In this document: positions 8,671-17,037 of the stretch, in pieces
Layout: each line of letters begins with the position of its first letter
Position numbering within the stretch: position 1 is the stretch's first letter
Source: Planctomycetota bacterium
Lineage (GTDB): Bacteria > Planctomycetota > Planctomycetia > Pirellulales > Pirellulaceae
Assembly (NCBI GenBank): GCA_017303505.1
Contig: JAFLCP010000082.1
Location: 1 to 34,245, forward strand
DNA: 34,245 bases
Direction of reading: 5' to 3'
The notes under the pieces: model-generated
Databases searched by the model: none
What the model saw: the letters and a program-made list of their open reading frames with translations, nothing else
What the model was told of the DNA's origin: nothing
Program-made: the position numbers and the translations under genes

Positions 8671-8712
8671 AAAAAAAGGCATGGTCCTAAAGCGAGTTAA
8701 GACCGATGCCTT
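8671..8712 (-). terminator. Intrinsic terminator of gyrA
   Basis: Read on the minus strand, AAGGCAT-C-GGTC pairs with GGACC-ATGCCTT (a 7-bp and a 4-bp stem separated by a bulged C) and is followed by seven T. It starts about 30 bases after the gyrA stop. Confidence 0.75.
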
Positions 8713-8742
8713 GTTGGTACCATCTAAAATCTCTGGTGGGAC

Positions 8743-11505
8743 TTAGCTGACTGGAGGAGCCGGTGGCTTGCCAGCGGTTTCTTCTTCATCTTTTTCAACG
8801 GGGACTCGCACAATGGCGGCAACCGTATCGCCTTCATCGAGTGACATGATGCGGACGCCTTGCGTATTGCGTGAGATGATGCTGATTTCTTTGGCGGCAA
8901 CGCGTTGAATTTTGCCACGAGCAGTCATCATCAATAGCTCATCTTCGTCCGTGACTGGGGCAATACCGATCACAGGCCCATTGCGTTTGGTCGTCTTGAT
9001 GTCGATGACACCTTTACCACCGCGACGCTGCGTGCGATAGGTATTCGATGAGCTGTGGTCATCGCTGCTATCGCCTTCAGCTTCTGGGGCTGGTGGTGGT
9101 TCGGGAGTTTCTGTCTCGGTACCTTCTTCGGCATCAGCGGCTGGAGCTAGGACTTCACCTGCACCAAAGTAAGTTCGTTTGCCGTAACCATTTTCGCAAA
9201 GGGTTAGCAAGGTCGCGGAGGGGTCTGCAACCACCATGCCCACCACTTGGTCTTCTTTGGTAAGCGAAATACCTTTGACACCCGATGTGTTTCGGCCCAT
9301 CGGTCGAGCATCGCTTTCCTGGAAGCGAATGGCCATACCGCGAGACGTCGAGAGCACGATTTGTTCTCCCGTCTTGGTAACGACCACGTCGACCAGTTCG
9401 TCATCTTCACGCAGCTTGATCGCAATGATGCCACCCTTCTTGGGACGACTGTAATCTTCGAGTGGTGTTTTCTTAACGATACCTTTGCGTGTCGCCATAA
9501 GCAGGAAGTGCCCTTCGACATTAAAGTCTCGCACTGGAACACATTCCATGATCTTTTCTTCTGGCGCGAGGTTGAGCAAGTTGATAACAGCTCGGCCTCG
9601 GCTATCTCGACCCATTTGCGGTAGGTCATAGACCTTGAGCCAATACACCTTACCTTGGCTGGTAAAGAATAGTAGGTAAGCATGTGTGCTGGCGACGAAT
9701 AGATGTTCGATTGGATCTTCTTCTTCGCTCTTGGCTCCAGCGATACCTTTGCCACCGCGTCGTTGAGCGCGGTAGGTCGCTGCTGGGGTTCGCTTGATGT
9801 AGCCACGATGCGAAATCGTAACCACCATCGTTTCTTCGTTGATGAGATCTTCTAAGTTGTAGTTACCAAGTTCTTCGCCGCTGATTTCTGTGCGACGATC
9901 GTCAGCAAACTTCTTGCGGATCTCCTCGACTTCACCGCGTATGATGTCTTCGATCTTCTTTTGATCGCCGAGTATTTCGAGGTAAGCCAAGATTTCTTCG
10001 AGCAACTGTGAGTGTTCGTCGGAGAATCGCTTTTGTTCTAAGTTAGCCAATTGTCCCAAAGCCAACTTAAGAATCGCATCGGCTTGGACACTGGTTAACT
10101 TGTACTCTTCAGCCTCACCGCGTTCGCGAGTGAATTCTGCGAACCCTCGTTCACCTAAGGCGCGTGACAGCATCGATGCTGGGCAAGAGAAGCCCATCAA
10201 ACGTTGCTTGGCATCAGCTTGTGATTGACTGGTGCGAATGATGCGGATGATCTCATCGATATCGGCCATTGCGATAAGCAGGCCTTCGACAACATGCTTG
10301 CGACGTCGTGCACGGTTGAGCAAGAATTGCGTTCGGCGGCGAATGACCGTTACGCGATGGCGCAAGAATTCTTGCAACAACTCTTTGAGATTCAATTCGC
10401 GAGGTTTGCCATCGACCAGCGCCAAGAAGATCATCGAGAATGTATCTTGCAGTGGCGAGAACTGATAGAGTTGGTTGAGAACCACTTCGGGATCGTGTCC
10501 CTGTTTGATTTCGATAACCAAACGCACGGGTTCTTTCAGGTCGGATTCATCGCGAATGCCAGAGATACCTTTGATTCGATCTTCGCTGACCAATTGAGCG
10601 ATGCGTTCGATGACGCGATCGCGGAATTGTTGGAAAGGAATTTCCGAAACAACGATACGCGACTTTCGTTTGTCTTCTTCGATCTTCGCGCGGGCTCGAA
10701 CAACCACAGTGCTGCGGCCGGTCATGTAAGCTTGGCGAATACCAGCGCGTCCGCAGATGATGCCGCCGGTTGGGAAGTCCGGACCTGGAATCACATCCAT
10801 CAATTCATGGATGGTAATGTGTGGATCGTCCAGCAATCGAATCAAGCCTTCGCACACTTCACCGAGATTGTGCGGCGGAATGCTGGTGGCCATACCCACG
10901 GCGATACCCGAAGTTCCATTGACCAAAAGGTTGGGGAACTTCGAAGGCAATACGACTGGTTCGGATCGACGTTGGTCATAGGTCGGAACCATGTCGACCG
11001 TATCGAGATCCAAGTCGTCCAGCATCATGGCAGCTGGGGCCGACAGACGGGCTTCGGTATAACGCATCGCAGCGGCAGGCAGGCCGGCAATCGAACCAAA
11101 GTTTCCTTGCTTGTCGATCAAGACATGTCGCATGTTCCATTCTTGGGCCATGCGAACCAAGGTCGGGTAGATCACCGCTTCACCGTGAGGGTGATAGTTA
11201 CCGCTGGTATCACCGGAGATCTTGGCGCACTTAACACGCGAGCTGTTGGGGCGAAGGTTCAAGTCATTCATCGCCACCAAAATGCGGCGTTGACTGGGCT
11301 TCAGACCGTCGCGCACATCAGGCAACGCGCGAGACACGATGACGCTCATCGCATAGGTCAAATAACTATCACGTAGCTCATCCTCGATTGGCTGATCTAC
11401 CAACCGGCTCCCTGGATTATCAGGGGGAGTTAAGCCAGCAGAACCACCATTGATGTTATCACCATCATCACCCATTGTGGGCTCATCAGGGGGGATATTG
11501 GACAA
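8743..11505 (-). CDS. gyrA: DNA gyrase subunit A
   Basis: Breakage-reunion subunit of gyrase, 920 residues. The catalytic Tyr is Y149 in [11 protein letters not shown]. The C-terminal DNA-wrapping propeller carries a canonical GyrA box QRRGGKG (581-587), which marks gyrase rather than topoisomerase IV. A second identical QRRGGKG lies at 826-832, just after an acidic Glu/Pro/Ser insert (~783-820). In the quinolone pocket (HGEAVIYP, 107-114) the positions equivalent to E. coli Ser83 and Asp87 are Ala110 and Pro114. The first ~38 residues and the last ~15 are low-complexity. The start is TTG at 11505: AAAGGA lies 7 bases upstream, while the next ATG (11475) has no ribosome binding site. gyrB is not in the window. 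Confidence 0.97.
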   Translation of the reverse strand: MSNIPPDEPTMGDDGDNINGGSAGLTPPDNPGSRLVDQPIEDELRDSYLTYAMSVIVSRALPDVRDGLKPSQRRILVAMNDLNLRPNSSRVKCAKISGDTSGNYHPHGEAVIYPTLVRMAQEWNMRHVLIDKQGNFGSIAGLPAAAMRYTEARLSAPAAMMLDDLDLDTVDMVPTYDQRRSEPVVLPSKFPNLLVNGTSGIAVGMATSIPPHNLGEVCEGLIRLLDDPHITIHELMDVIPGPDFPTGGIICGRAGIRQAYMTGRSTVVVRARAKIEEDKRKSRIVVSEIPFQQFRDRVIERIAQLVSEDRIKGISGIRDESDLKEPVRLVIEIKQGHDPEVVLNQLYQFSPLQDTFSMIFLALVDGKPRELNLKELLQEFLRHRVTVIRRRTQFLLNRARRRKHVVEGLLIAMADIDEIIRIIRTSQSQADAKQRLMGFSCPASMLSRALGERGFAEFTRERGEAEEYKLTSVQADAILKLALGQLANLEQKRFSDEHSQLLEEILAYLEILGDQKKIEDIIRGEVEEIRKKFADDRRTEISGEELGNYNLEDLINEETMVVTISHRGYIKRTPAATYRAQRRGGKGIAGAKSEEEDPIEHLFVASTHAYLLFFTSQGKVYWLKVYDLPQMGRDSRGRAVINLLNLAPEEKIMECVPVRDFNVEGHFLLMATRKGIVKKTPLEDYSRPKKGGIIAIKLREDDELVDVVVTKTGEQIVLSTSRGMAIRFQESDARPMGRNTSGVKGISLTKEDQVVGMVVADPSATLLTLCENGYGKRTYFGAGEVLAPAADAEEGTETETPEPPPAPEAEGDSSDDHSSSNTYRTQRRGGKGVIDIKTTKRNGPVIGIAPVTDEDELLMMTARGKIQRVAAKEISIISRNTQGVRIMSLDEGDTVAAIVRVPVEKDEEETAGKPPAPPVS

Positions 11506-11518
11506 GCGCTATTCCTTT
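11503..11518 (-). promoter_or_regulatory. Ribosome binding site deciding the TTG start of gyrA
   Basis: On the minus strand AAAGGA (plus coordinates 11513-11518) is followed by 7 bases and TTG (11505-11503). This spacing is optimal. The nearest in-frame ATG, ten codons later, has no purine-rich sequence in front of it. Confidence 0.65.
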
Positions 11519-11689
11519 CGAAACCTAATGTCCTTATGCGATACTTCGAAGGCCATAAGATACCACATTTGCGGTCTAGCGACAATCGGCCAAGCATATC
11601 TGAGCAGTGCTGTAAGTCATTGGTGCCAAAAGGTTTATGGCGTGAGTTCTTTTTCGTTGTTCGCCCCGATTTGGGCTTGCGGATAAAGC

Positions 11690-13060
11690 TCAGTTTTGTG
11701 GTCGAATTCGCCCCTCAATCCACGTTTTGGGAACCCCCTTAATCCAGTCTCGTTTTTGACGGCTATCTAGCGATATCGGTTGATTGTCGCCTAGCAGATA
11801 GTAGCCTTCCACTTCACGGATGAACGGAATCGAGCCCGCTTCGTTCCACTCTTCACCCCGGAAATAGATGTCTCGCGATAAACGGCGCAGTTGCCAACGC
11901 CTGATGCCGCGGAACTCTAGCCCCCACAGGCTGTCTGCCGCACATTGCACGTATTCAGGTGGGAAAAGTTCGTGCACAATCTTCTTCCATTCCAACATGG
12001 TTTGTTCGGGAGTAAAGGTATGGTTAATGGAATCGAATCGACCTGTTTGGACGCGCATCCAAAACGCCCCATCGACATAGGCGAATAGATAACGCAGCGA
12101 AACGTCTTGTTCTGTTGTGTTGGGGTTTGAAGGTACGTTGAAAGATGTGTCGCCACTAATCCATTCTTGCTGGTTCCAAGTTGATTTCCATTCTTGTAGC
12201 CATACGCGTGTTGGATCGAGCAAGCGTGGGTCTCGTAGGCCAACGCGAAGTTCCCCCTCCGACTCAGGAATAAAGCAGAGTTCAAGGATTTGATCGGAAA
12301 CAGGCCACAAAAACCCTGAAAATGCAGGGTTTTCAGGGTACCAGTCGGATACGATCGCCCCTGCTTGTTTTCGCTTCATATCGGGCGTTTCGGTTTGTTT
12401 CCACGGTTCAAAGTAGGCAAACTCGATTCGTTCGGTGGCCGTCTGGGAAGCCGGATTCGCGATTGGAGAAACGTAATTGCGCCAGCCAATGTACTTCGCG
12501 TCTGTATTGGCTGCTGTTGCGTGGGGCTGCGCGAGTATTTCACCCGCTTCTTCGAAGAGCAGTAAACGCGCGGCTAAGATTTGATCCAAGGTGCGTTCAG
12601 CACGCTGGCCATTAATCCATAAATCGCCCAACTTGATTTGCAGCCGCTCTCCCGGAAAAGCGACTAGTCGCTTGACGATGCGCATCGATTCCTGTGGATC
12701 TCGGACCAAAACGATATCCCAACGCTGAAGATCTTTCGCTGGTTCAACATTCACCGAGTCACCACTGTGGGGAGTGAAGAGTGGATTCGGCATCAGGCTG
12801 CGGCATCGCCCGCAATAATAGACGCCCGCCGGATAGGACTCCGCCACAAAACGGTTCACATACCCGCACTTCGAGCAGGTCGCTTGATGATGGGCGCCAA
12901 AAAGTGTGGGGGCCATGGAGTTGCCCAGCACGCTTGGCAAATGCTGACGGCTCGTATTGTTAGATAATCTGACAAACGGAATCCGCCCACCAAGCAGCAC
13001 CAGCCAACCCATAAGGACCAATAGGGCTGCAAAGAGTATTTGCCATCCATATTTGATCAT
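11690..13060 (-). CDS. lepB: Signal peptidase I (S26 family) with an inserted zinc ribbon
   Basis: Membrane protease that removes signal peptides from exported proteins, 456 residues. One N-terminal transmembrane helix (~6-25) leads to GNSMAPTL with the catalytic Ser48. RIVKRLVAFPGE holds the catalytic Lys130, and GDNQPISLDSR near the C-terminus is the conserved box E. Between the Ser and Lys boxes lies CSKCGYVNRF...YYCGRC: C62, C65, C83 and C86 form a CxxC-x17-CxxC zinc-ribbon pattern absent from E. coli and Bacillus enzymes. A further large insertion (~150-390) separates the Lys box from box E. The many secreted proteins nearby are plausible substrates. The gap to gyrA is 184 bases with no clear terminator. 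The symbol follows function and not a verified orthologue. Confidence 0.88.
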   Translation of the reverse strand: MIKYGWQILFAALLVLMGWLVLLGGRIPFVRLSNNTSRQHLPSVLGNSMAPTLFGAHHQATCSKCGYVNRFVAESYPAGVYYCGRCRSLMPNPLFTPHSGDSVNVEPAKDLQRWDIVLVRDPQESMRIVKRLVAFPGERLQIKLGDLWINGQRAERTLDQILAARLLLFEEAGEILAQPHATAANTDAKYIGWRNYVSPIANPASQTATERIEFAYFEPWKQTETPDMKRKQAGAIVSDWYPENPAFSGFLWPVSDQILELCFIPESEGELRVGLRDPRLLDPTRVWLQEWKSTWNQQEWISGDTSFNVPSNPNTTEQDVSLRYLFAYVDGAFWMRVQTGRFDSINHTFTPEQTMLEWKKIVHELFPPEYVQCAADSLWGLEFRGIRRWQLRRLSRDIYFRGEEWNEAGSIPFIREVEGYYLLGDNQPISLDSRQKRDWIKGVPKTWIEGRIRPQN

Positions 13061-13230
13061 TGCGTTAATCCGGCCTCGTTTAGCGACAACCCATTCAGCA
13101 TGTTCGATCAGGATGAGGATTCGGTTCCGCCACCAACGTCTGGCGGTTGCCCCGTTCGGAAAGCACTAATCGGCTATCGAACGCTCCGTAGGATTAGATA
13201 GGCGATCGGCTGTGGTAGGAATAGCTTCGC

Positions 13231-13256
13231 TTGACAGCTTCACCGGGAAATGTCAA
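13231..13256. promoter_or_regulatory. Inverted repeat TTGACA-N14-TGTCAA, possible operator
   Basis: TTGACA (13231-13236) and TGTCAA (13251-13256) are perfect inverted half-sites 14 bases apart, 20 bases centre to centre (about two helical turns). They lie just upstream of the candidate leuC promoter, a usual place for a regulator site. The regulator is unknown. Confidence 0.35.
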
Positions 13257-13274
13257 ACTGGCTATATAAGAATG

Positions 13275-13303
13275 TTGAATGTACTTTTGTGTTTCATTAT
13301 TTT
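13275..13303 (+). promoter_or_regulatory. Candidate leuCD promoter
   Basis: TTGAAT (13275-13280), 17 bases, TATTTT (13298-13303): four or five of six matches per hexamer at optimal spacing. It implies a ~145-base leader before leuC. Confidence 0.35.
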
Positions 13304-13425
13304 TTCTAATTAAGGTTCCTGGTGTCCGATATCGCCGATAAGCAAATTCATAGTACGATTTGTGTAGGCTCGTTGGCGACTAAAGTGACCCGCTAAACGC
13401 ACCAGAAATTGGAATAAGGCAAATT

Positions 13426-13451
13426 TTCACAGTAAAGATTCACAGTAAAGA
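13426..13451. repeat. Tandem 13-bp duplication at the leuC start
   Basis: TTCACAGTAAAGA occurs twice with no gap (13426-13438 and 13439-13451), ending 3 bases before the leuC ATG. The second copy overlaps the place where a ribosome binding site is expected; only the weak AAAGA is available. Confidence 0.8.
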
Positions 13452-13454
13452 TCT

Positions 13455-14888
13455 ATGACATCACCAAGCTCAACCCAGGGTTCGGGGCCACGAACTATGT
13501 TCCAGAAGATCTGGGACAAGCATGTTGTTTTTTCTGAGCCAGGCAAGCCAACCATTCTGTATATCGATTTGCAGTTGGTGCATGAAGTCACCAGCGCTCA
13601 AGCATTCGAAGGTTTGCGTTTGGCGGGTCGCAAAGTACGCCGCCCAGAACGAACCATTGCGACGCCTGATCACAACGTGCCAACCACCGATCGCAGTCTG
13701 CCGATCGCCGACCAGATTTCGCGACAGCAAGTGGATACGTTGCGCAAGAACTGCGAAGAGTTTGGAATTCGATTGTACGACCTACATGATCCACATCAGG
13801 GTATCGTGCATATCATTGGTCCTGAGTTGGGCTACACTCAGCCCGGCATGACTATTGTGTGTGGTGACAGTCACACAGCAACGCATGGTGCCTTCGGAAG
13901 TTTGGCGTTTGGTATCGGTACCAGCGAAGTAGAGCACGTGCTGGCAACGCAAACGTTGTTGCAGTTTAAGCCCAAGACGATGGAGTTGCGGGTCGATGGC
14001 AACTTAGCGCACGGGGTTACCGCTAAAGATTTGATCTTGTATCTGATCGGCAAGTTGACGACAGCAGGTGGAACAGGTTACGTGCTTGAATATACCGGAG
14101 AAGTTGTTCGTCGCTTGAGTATGGAAGAGCGAATGACGGTCTGTAACATGTCGATTGAGGCCGGAGCGCGTGCGGGCATGATCGCACCGGACGAAACCAC
14201 CATTGACTATTTGCGCGGTCGCCCTTTTTCACCACAAAACTTTGACGAAGCCGCAGCACAATGGCGATTGTTGCCCAGCGATGCTGGAGCAACATATGAC
14301 GTGGTGAAGACATTCCGAGGTGAAGATATTCAACCTCAGGTCACTTGGGGAACGAATCCTGGGCAAGTGATTTCCATCGGTGACAAGATTCCGAATCCAA
14401 CTGACTTCAGCGATCCTACCGAGCAAAAATCAACGGCTCAGGCCCTGGAATATATGGGATTGCGCTCGGGCACATTGCTCAGCGATGTGGAATTGCAACG
14501 TGTCTTTATCGGCTCCTGCACCAATGCTCGAATCGAAGATTTGCGAGCGGCTGCGAAGGTGGTGAAGGGGTATCGTGTGAATAACAAAGTTCATGCGATG
14601 GTTGTGCCTGGTAGTGGATTGGTAAAACGTCAAGCAGAAAAAGAGGGCTTGGATGCCATTTTCAAAGAGGCTGGTTTCGAGTGGCGAGAAGCTGGCTGCA
14701 GTATGTGTTTGGCGATGAACCCTGATCGCTTAGAGCCAGGCGAACGTTGCGCTTCAACCAGCAATCGCAATTTCGAAGGCCGCCAAGGTAAAGGTGGTCG
14801 TACACATTTGGTTTCTCCAGCCATGGCTGCGGCGGCTGCTTTGACGGGCCGGTTCACGGATATCCGTCATTGGAACTACAAAGCCTAA
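13455..14888 (+). CDS. leuC: 3-isopropylmalate dehydratase large subunit
   Basis: Aconitase-family iron-sulfur enzyme that isomerises 2-isopropylmalate to 3-isopropylmalate in leucine synthesis, as a heterodimer with LeuD. The three cluster-ligating cysteines are visible: C355 in [14 protein letters not shown], and C415 and C418 in [25 protein letters not shown] and [13 protein letters not shown] are also diagnostic. The 477-residue length is normal. Residues 1-14 look like an extra tail: the family usually begins near [11 protein letters not shown], so the ATG at 13497 is an alternative start. Neither start has a strong Shine-Dalgarno sequence. leuD follows 66 bases later. leuA and leuB are absent here, so the pathway genes are split. 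Confidence 0.96.
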   Translation: MTSPSSTQGSGPRTMFQKIWDKHVVFSEPGKPTILYIDLQLVHEVTSAQAFEGLRLAGRKVRRPERTIATPDHNVPTTDRSLPIADQISRQQVDTLRKNCEEFGIRLYDLHDPHQGIVHIIGPELGYTQPGMTIVCGDSHTATHGAFGSLAFGIGTSEVEHVLATQTLLQFKPKTMELRVDGNLAHGVTAKDLILYLIGKLTTAGGTGYVLEYTGEVVRRLSMEERMTVCNMSIEAGARAGMIAPDETTIDYLRGRPFSPQNFDEAAAQWRLLPSDAGATYDVVKTFRGEDIQPQVTWGTNPGQVISIGDKIPNPTDFSDPTEQKSTAQALEYMGLRSGTLLSDVELQRVFIGSCTNARIEDLRAAAKVVKGYRVNNKVHAMVVPGSGLVKRQAEKEGLDAIFKEAGFEWREAGCSMCLAMNPDRLEPGERCASTSNRNFEGRQGKGGRTHLVSPAMAAAAALTGRFTDIRHWNYKA

Positions 14889-14954
14889 TGGACAAGTGAA
14901 GATCGTTCGTACAGCCCTTAAAAACAACACCGATACAACATAGAGATCTAGCGC

Positions 14955-15548
14955 ATGGAACCGTTTACAGTGCATACCGGCTTGGTCGCAACGATGGACC
15001 GAGCCAATGTGGATACCGACCAAATTATTCCAAAACAATTTCTAAAACGCATTGAACGAACTGGCTTCGGTCAGTTCTTGTTTTTCGATTGGCGTTTCAA
15101 AGATGATGGCAGTGACAACCCTGAGTTTGAGTTAAATCAACCTGCTGTTAAGGGAGCGACCGTATTGGTCGCCCGCCGCAACTTCGGCAGTGGTTCAAGT
15201 CGCGAGCATGCCGTATGGGCTTTGTCCGACTATGGATTTCGAGCTGTGCTCGCTCCTTCATTTGCCGATATTTTTTATAGCAACTGCTTCAAGAACGGCT
15301 TGTTGCCCATTCCCTTATCGGAAAGCGTTATTGAGAAGATTTTTACGCGGCAGAAATCGACACCTGGTTATAAACTCACCGTCGATTTGGAAAAACGCTT
15401 GGTTTCCGATTCGCTTGGTTTGTGCGAGTCGTTCACCATCGAACCTTCCCGGCAATACAATTTGTTGCATGGATTAGATGACATTGGCCTAACCTTGAAA
15501 AATGAAGATAAGATTACGGCCTACGAAAAAGCTCACGGTATTGCGTAA
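14955..15548 (+). CDS. leuD: 3-isopropylmalate dehydratase small subunit
   Basis: Swivelling-domain partner of LeuC, 197 residues, a normal length for the bacterial long form. The substrate-binding loop [15 protein letters not shown] and the strand-turn [24 protein letters not shown] are both hallmarks of the family. The N-terminus contains the usual [14 protein letters not shown]. It is in the same orientation as leuC with a 66-base gap and is followed by a strong terminator, so the two genes form a compact operon. Confidence 0.96.
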   Translation: MEPFTVHTGLVATMDRANVDTDQIIPKQFLKRIERTGFGQFLFFDWRFKDDGSDNPEFELNQPAVKGATVLVARRNFGSGSSREHAVWALSDYGFRAVLAPSFADIFYSNCFKNGLLPIPLSESVIEKIFTRQKSTPGYKLTVDLEKRLVSDSLGLCESFTIEPSRQYNLLHGLDDIGLTLKNEDKITAYEKAHGIA

Positions 15549-15621
15549 GCAGCCACTTTGAGTTGACACTAGATCGAGTGATCTTTTGGAAAAGGTTGAC
15601 TCGGTGAATTAATGCAACCAT

Positions 15622-15652
15622 AACCCGACGTTAAAAAGCGTCGGGTTTTTTT
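15622..15652 (+). terminator. Intrinsic terminator of leuCD
   Basis: AACCCGACG (15622-15630) pairs perfectly with CGTCGGGTT (15639-15647) around an 8-base loop. The T run extends to 15652. Confidence 0.9.
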
Positions 15653-15889
15653 ATGTCGTTGTCCCTTCGCAAAATTCACATCAGCAGAATGGAAGTGGTG
15701 CTTTCATTGGCGTAGCTTGGCCATTCAAGGCAAAGTGGGCGAGTTACCTATGGCGATCGGAGTTATTGGCTGATCGCGACTCTCGCGTTTGTTTCCTGCG
15801 ATGCTATCCGGTTGTAAAACTCACCCCACAGAGGTTACATTCAGGGCTCTGCGGCAATAGTTGGAACTCGTATGCGCGGGAGCTACACC
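15653..15889. other. Leader region before the cytochrome c peroxidase gene
   Basis: Between the leuCD terminator and the next start I see no convincing promoter, repeat or RNA. GGGAG at 15878-15882, 7 bases before the ATG at 15890, is the ribosome binding site. Confidence 0.4.
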
Positions 15890-16915
15890 ATGAAATGGAC
15901 CGGATTCAATGTAAGTTGGCGAGCGCTGAGCCTGGTATTTGGGTTCGCGATTTGTTGTATGCAAACTGCTCGGGCTAATGAGACGGTTCCCCCCAAGGGC
16001 TTGCCGCCGGTGGTGGTTCCTGCCGACAATCCGATGACCGATGCCAAAATAGAGTTGGGTAAACAGCTCTATTTTGACAAACGCTTATCCAAAGATAATT
16101 CGATCAGTTGTGCTTCCTGTCATGATCCTGCGAAGGGTTGGTCCAACGGCGAAGCGACTGCATTGGGATTCGGTGGGGCTCGCGGTGGCCGCAGTGCTCC
16201 CACGGTCTTGAATACGGCCTATCAAAAATTCCAGTTTTGGGACGGGCGAGCCGGTTCTTTGGAAGAGCAAGCTCTGGGGCCGATTCAAAATCCGATTGAA
16301 ATGAATCTCTCTTTGGAAGAACTTGAATCGCGACTCAATCAAATCGACGGCTATAAAAAACAATTCGAAGCCGTGTTTGGTTCGGCACCCAAAGCCGCTG
16401 ATGTTGCCAAGGCCATTGCCGCATTTGAGCGAACCGTGCTGAGTGGCGATGCCGCTTATGACCGTTTCAAAGCGGGAGATGCGAATGCTCTTTCTGCTGA
16501 AGCTCAGCAAGGAATGAAATTGTTTTTTGGAAAAGCGAACTGCTCTGCTTGTCATACAGGTGCCAACTTCACCGATAACGCTTTTCACAACATCGGCGTT
16601 GGAATGGACAAACCCGAAGTCGATAAGGGGCGTGAAGAGTTGAGCAAGCTCAAGGGTGATCGTGGTTCATTCAAAACTCCGACACTGCGCGACATCGCTC
16701 GCTCCGCACCCTACATGCACAACGGCCAACTCGCCTCGTTGGAAGAGGTTGTCGATTACTACGATAAAGGTGGAACGCCCAATGACTTTTTGGATGAAGA
16801 GCTCTATGTGTTGAAGCTCACACCTGAGGAGAAGAAAGCGCTGGTGACATTTCTCCGTGAAGGCCTAGCGTCGCAAAGTTATCCCGATGTTCAACCGCCA
16901 ACGTTGCCTGAGTAG
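15890..16915 (+). CDS. Di-haem cytochrome c peroxidase / MauG-family protein
   Basis: Exported di-haem protein of 341 residues. GGGAG 7 bases before the ATG at 15890 selects this start over the ATG at 15872. The N-terminus is a signal peptide (WRALSLVFGFAICCMQTARA). Two c-type haem motifs are present: CASCH (74-78) in the N-terminal domain and CSACH (218-222) in the C-terminal domain. The conserved FWDGR (~116-120) carries the bridging Trp seen in this family, and NIGVGMDKP (~234-242) supplies a Met typical of the high-potential haem. KTPTLRDIARSAPYMHNG is the family's C-terminal motif. Members reduce hydrogen peroxide in the periplasm or oxidise protein cofactors; the actual substrate cannot be told from sequence. 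It lies 122 bases upstream of a secreted beta-propeller gene on the same strand. Confidence 0.93.
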   Translation: MKWTGFNVSWRALSLVFGFAICCMQTARANETVPPKGLPPVVVPADNPMTDAKIELGKQLYFDKRLSKDNSISCASCHDPAKGWSNGEATALGFGGARGGRSAPTVLNTAYQKFQFWDGRAGSLEEQALGPIQNPIEMNLSLEELESRLNQIDGYKKQFEAVFGSAPKAADVAKAIAAFERTVLSGDAAYDRFKAGDANALSAEAQQGMKLFFGKANCSACHTGANFTDNAFHNIGVGMDKPEVDKGREELSKLKGDRGSFKTPTLRDIARSAPYMHNGQLASLEEVVDYYDKGGTPNDFLDEELYVLKLTPEEKKALVTFLREGLASQSYPDVQPPTLPE

Positions 16916-17037
16916 TCTAGTAACATTTTGAATTCAAACTATTGCGGTTTTGCATCTGCCCAGCCGCATCGATCGGATCATCACCTTGCATTTCGGGTAG
17001 GAATGCAGTCACTCGTTTTGTGCAAAGGAGTTTTATT

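Larger units (their letters stand above)
13061..13454. other. Divergent intergenic region between signal peptidase and leuC
   Basis: This 394-base region holds an inverted repeat (13231-13256), a TATATA (13263-13268), a candidate leuC promoter (13275-13303) and a tandem 13-base repeat next to the leuC start (13426-13451). No leader peptide rich in leucine codons and no T-box-like sequence is apparent, so classical leu attenuation is not supported. Confidence 0.5.

Noticed and set aside
10225-11376. Long plus-strand ORF of 383 codons opposite gyrA
   Set aside because: It lies wholly antisense to gyrA, its residue composition (many His, Asp, Gln, Arg) reflects the complementary frame, and no ribosome site or motif supports it.
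13231-13268. TTGACA followed by TATATA as a promoter for leuC
   Set aside because: The spacer is 26 bases, far from the 16-18 required. The TTGACA is better explained as half of an inverted repeat.
13304-13454. T-box or leucine attenuator before leuC
   Set aside because: No T-box consensus, no leucine-codon leader peptide and no terminator hairpin in this leader.
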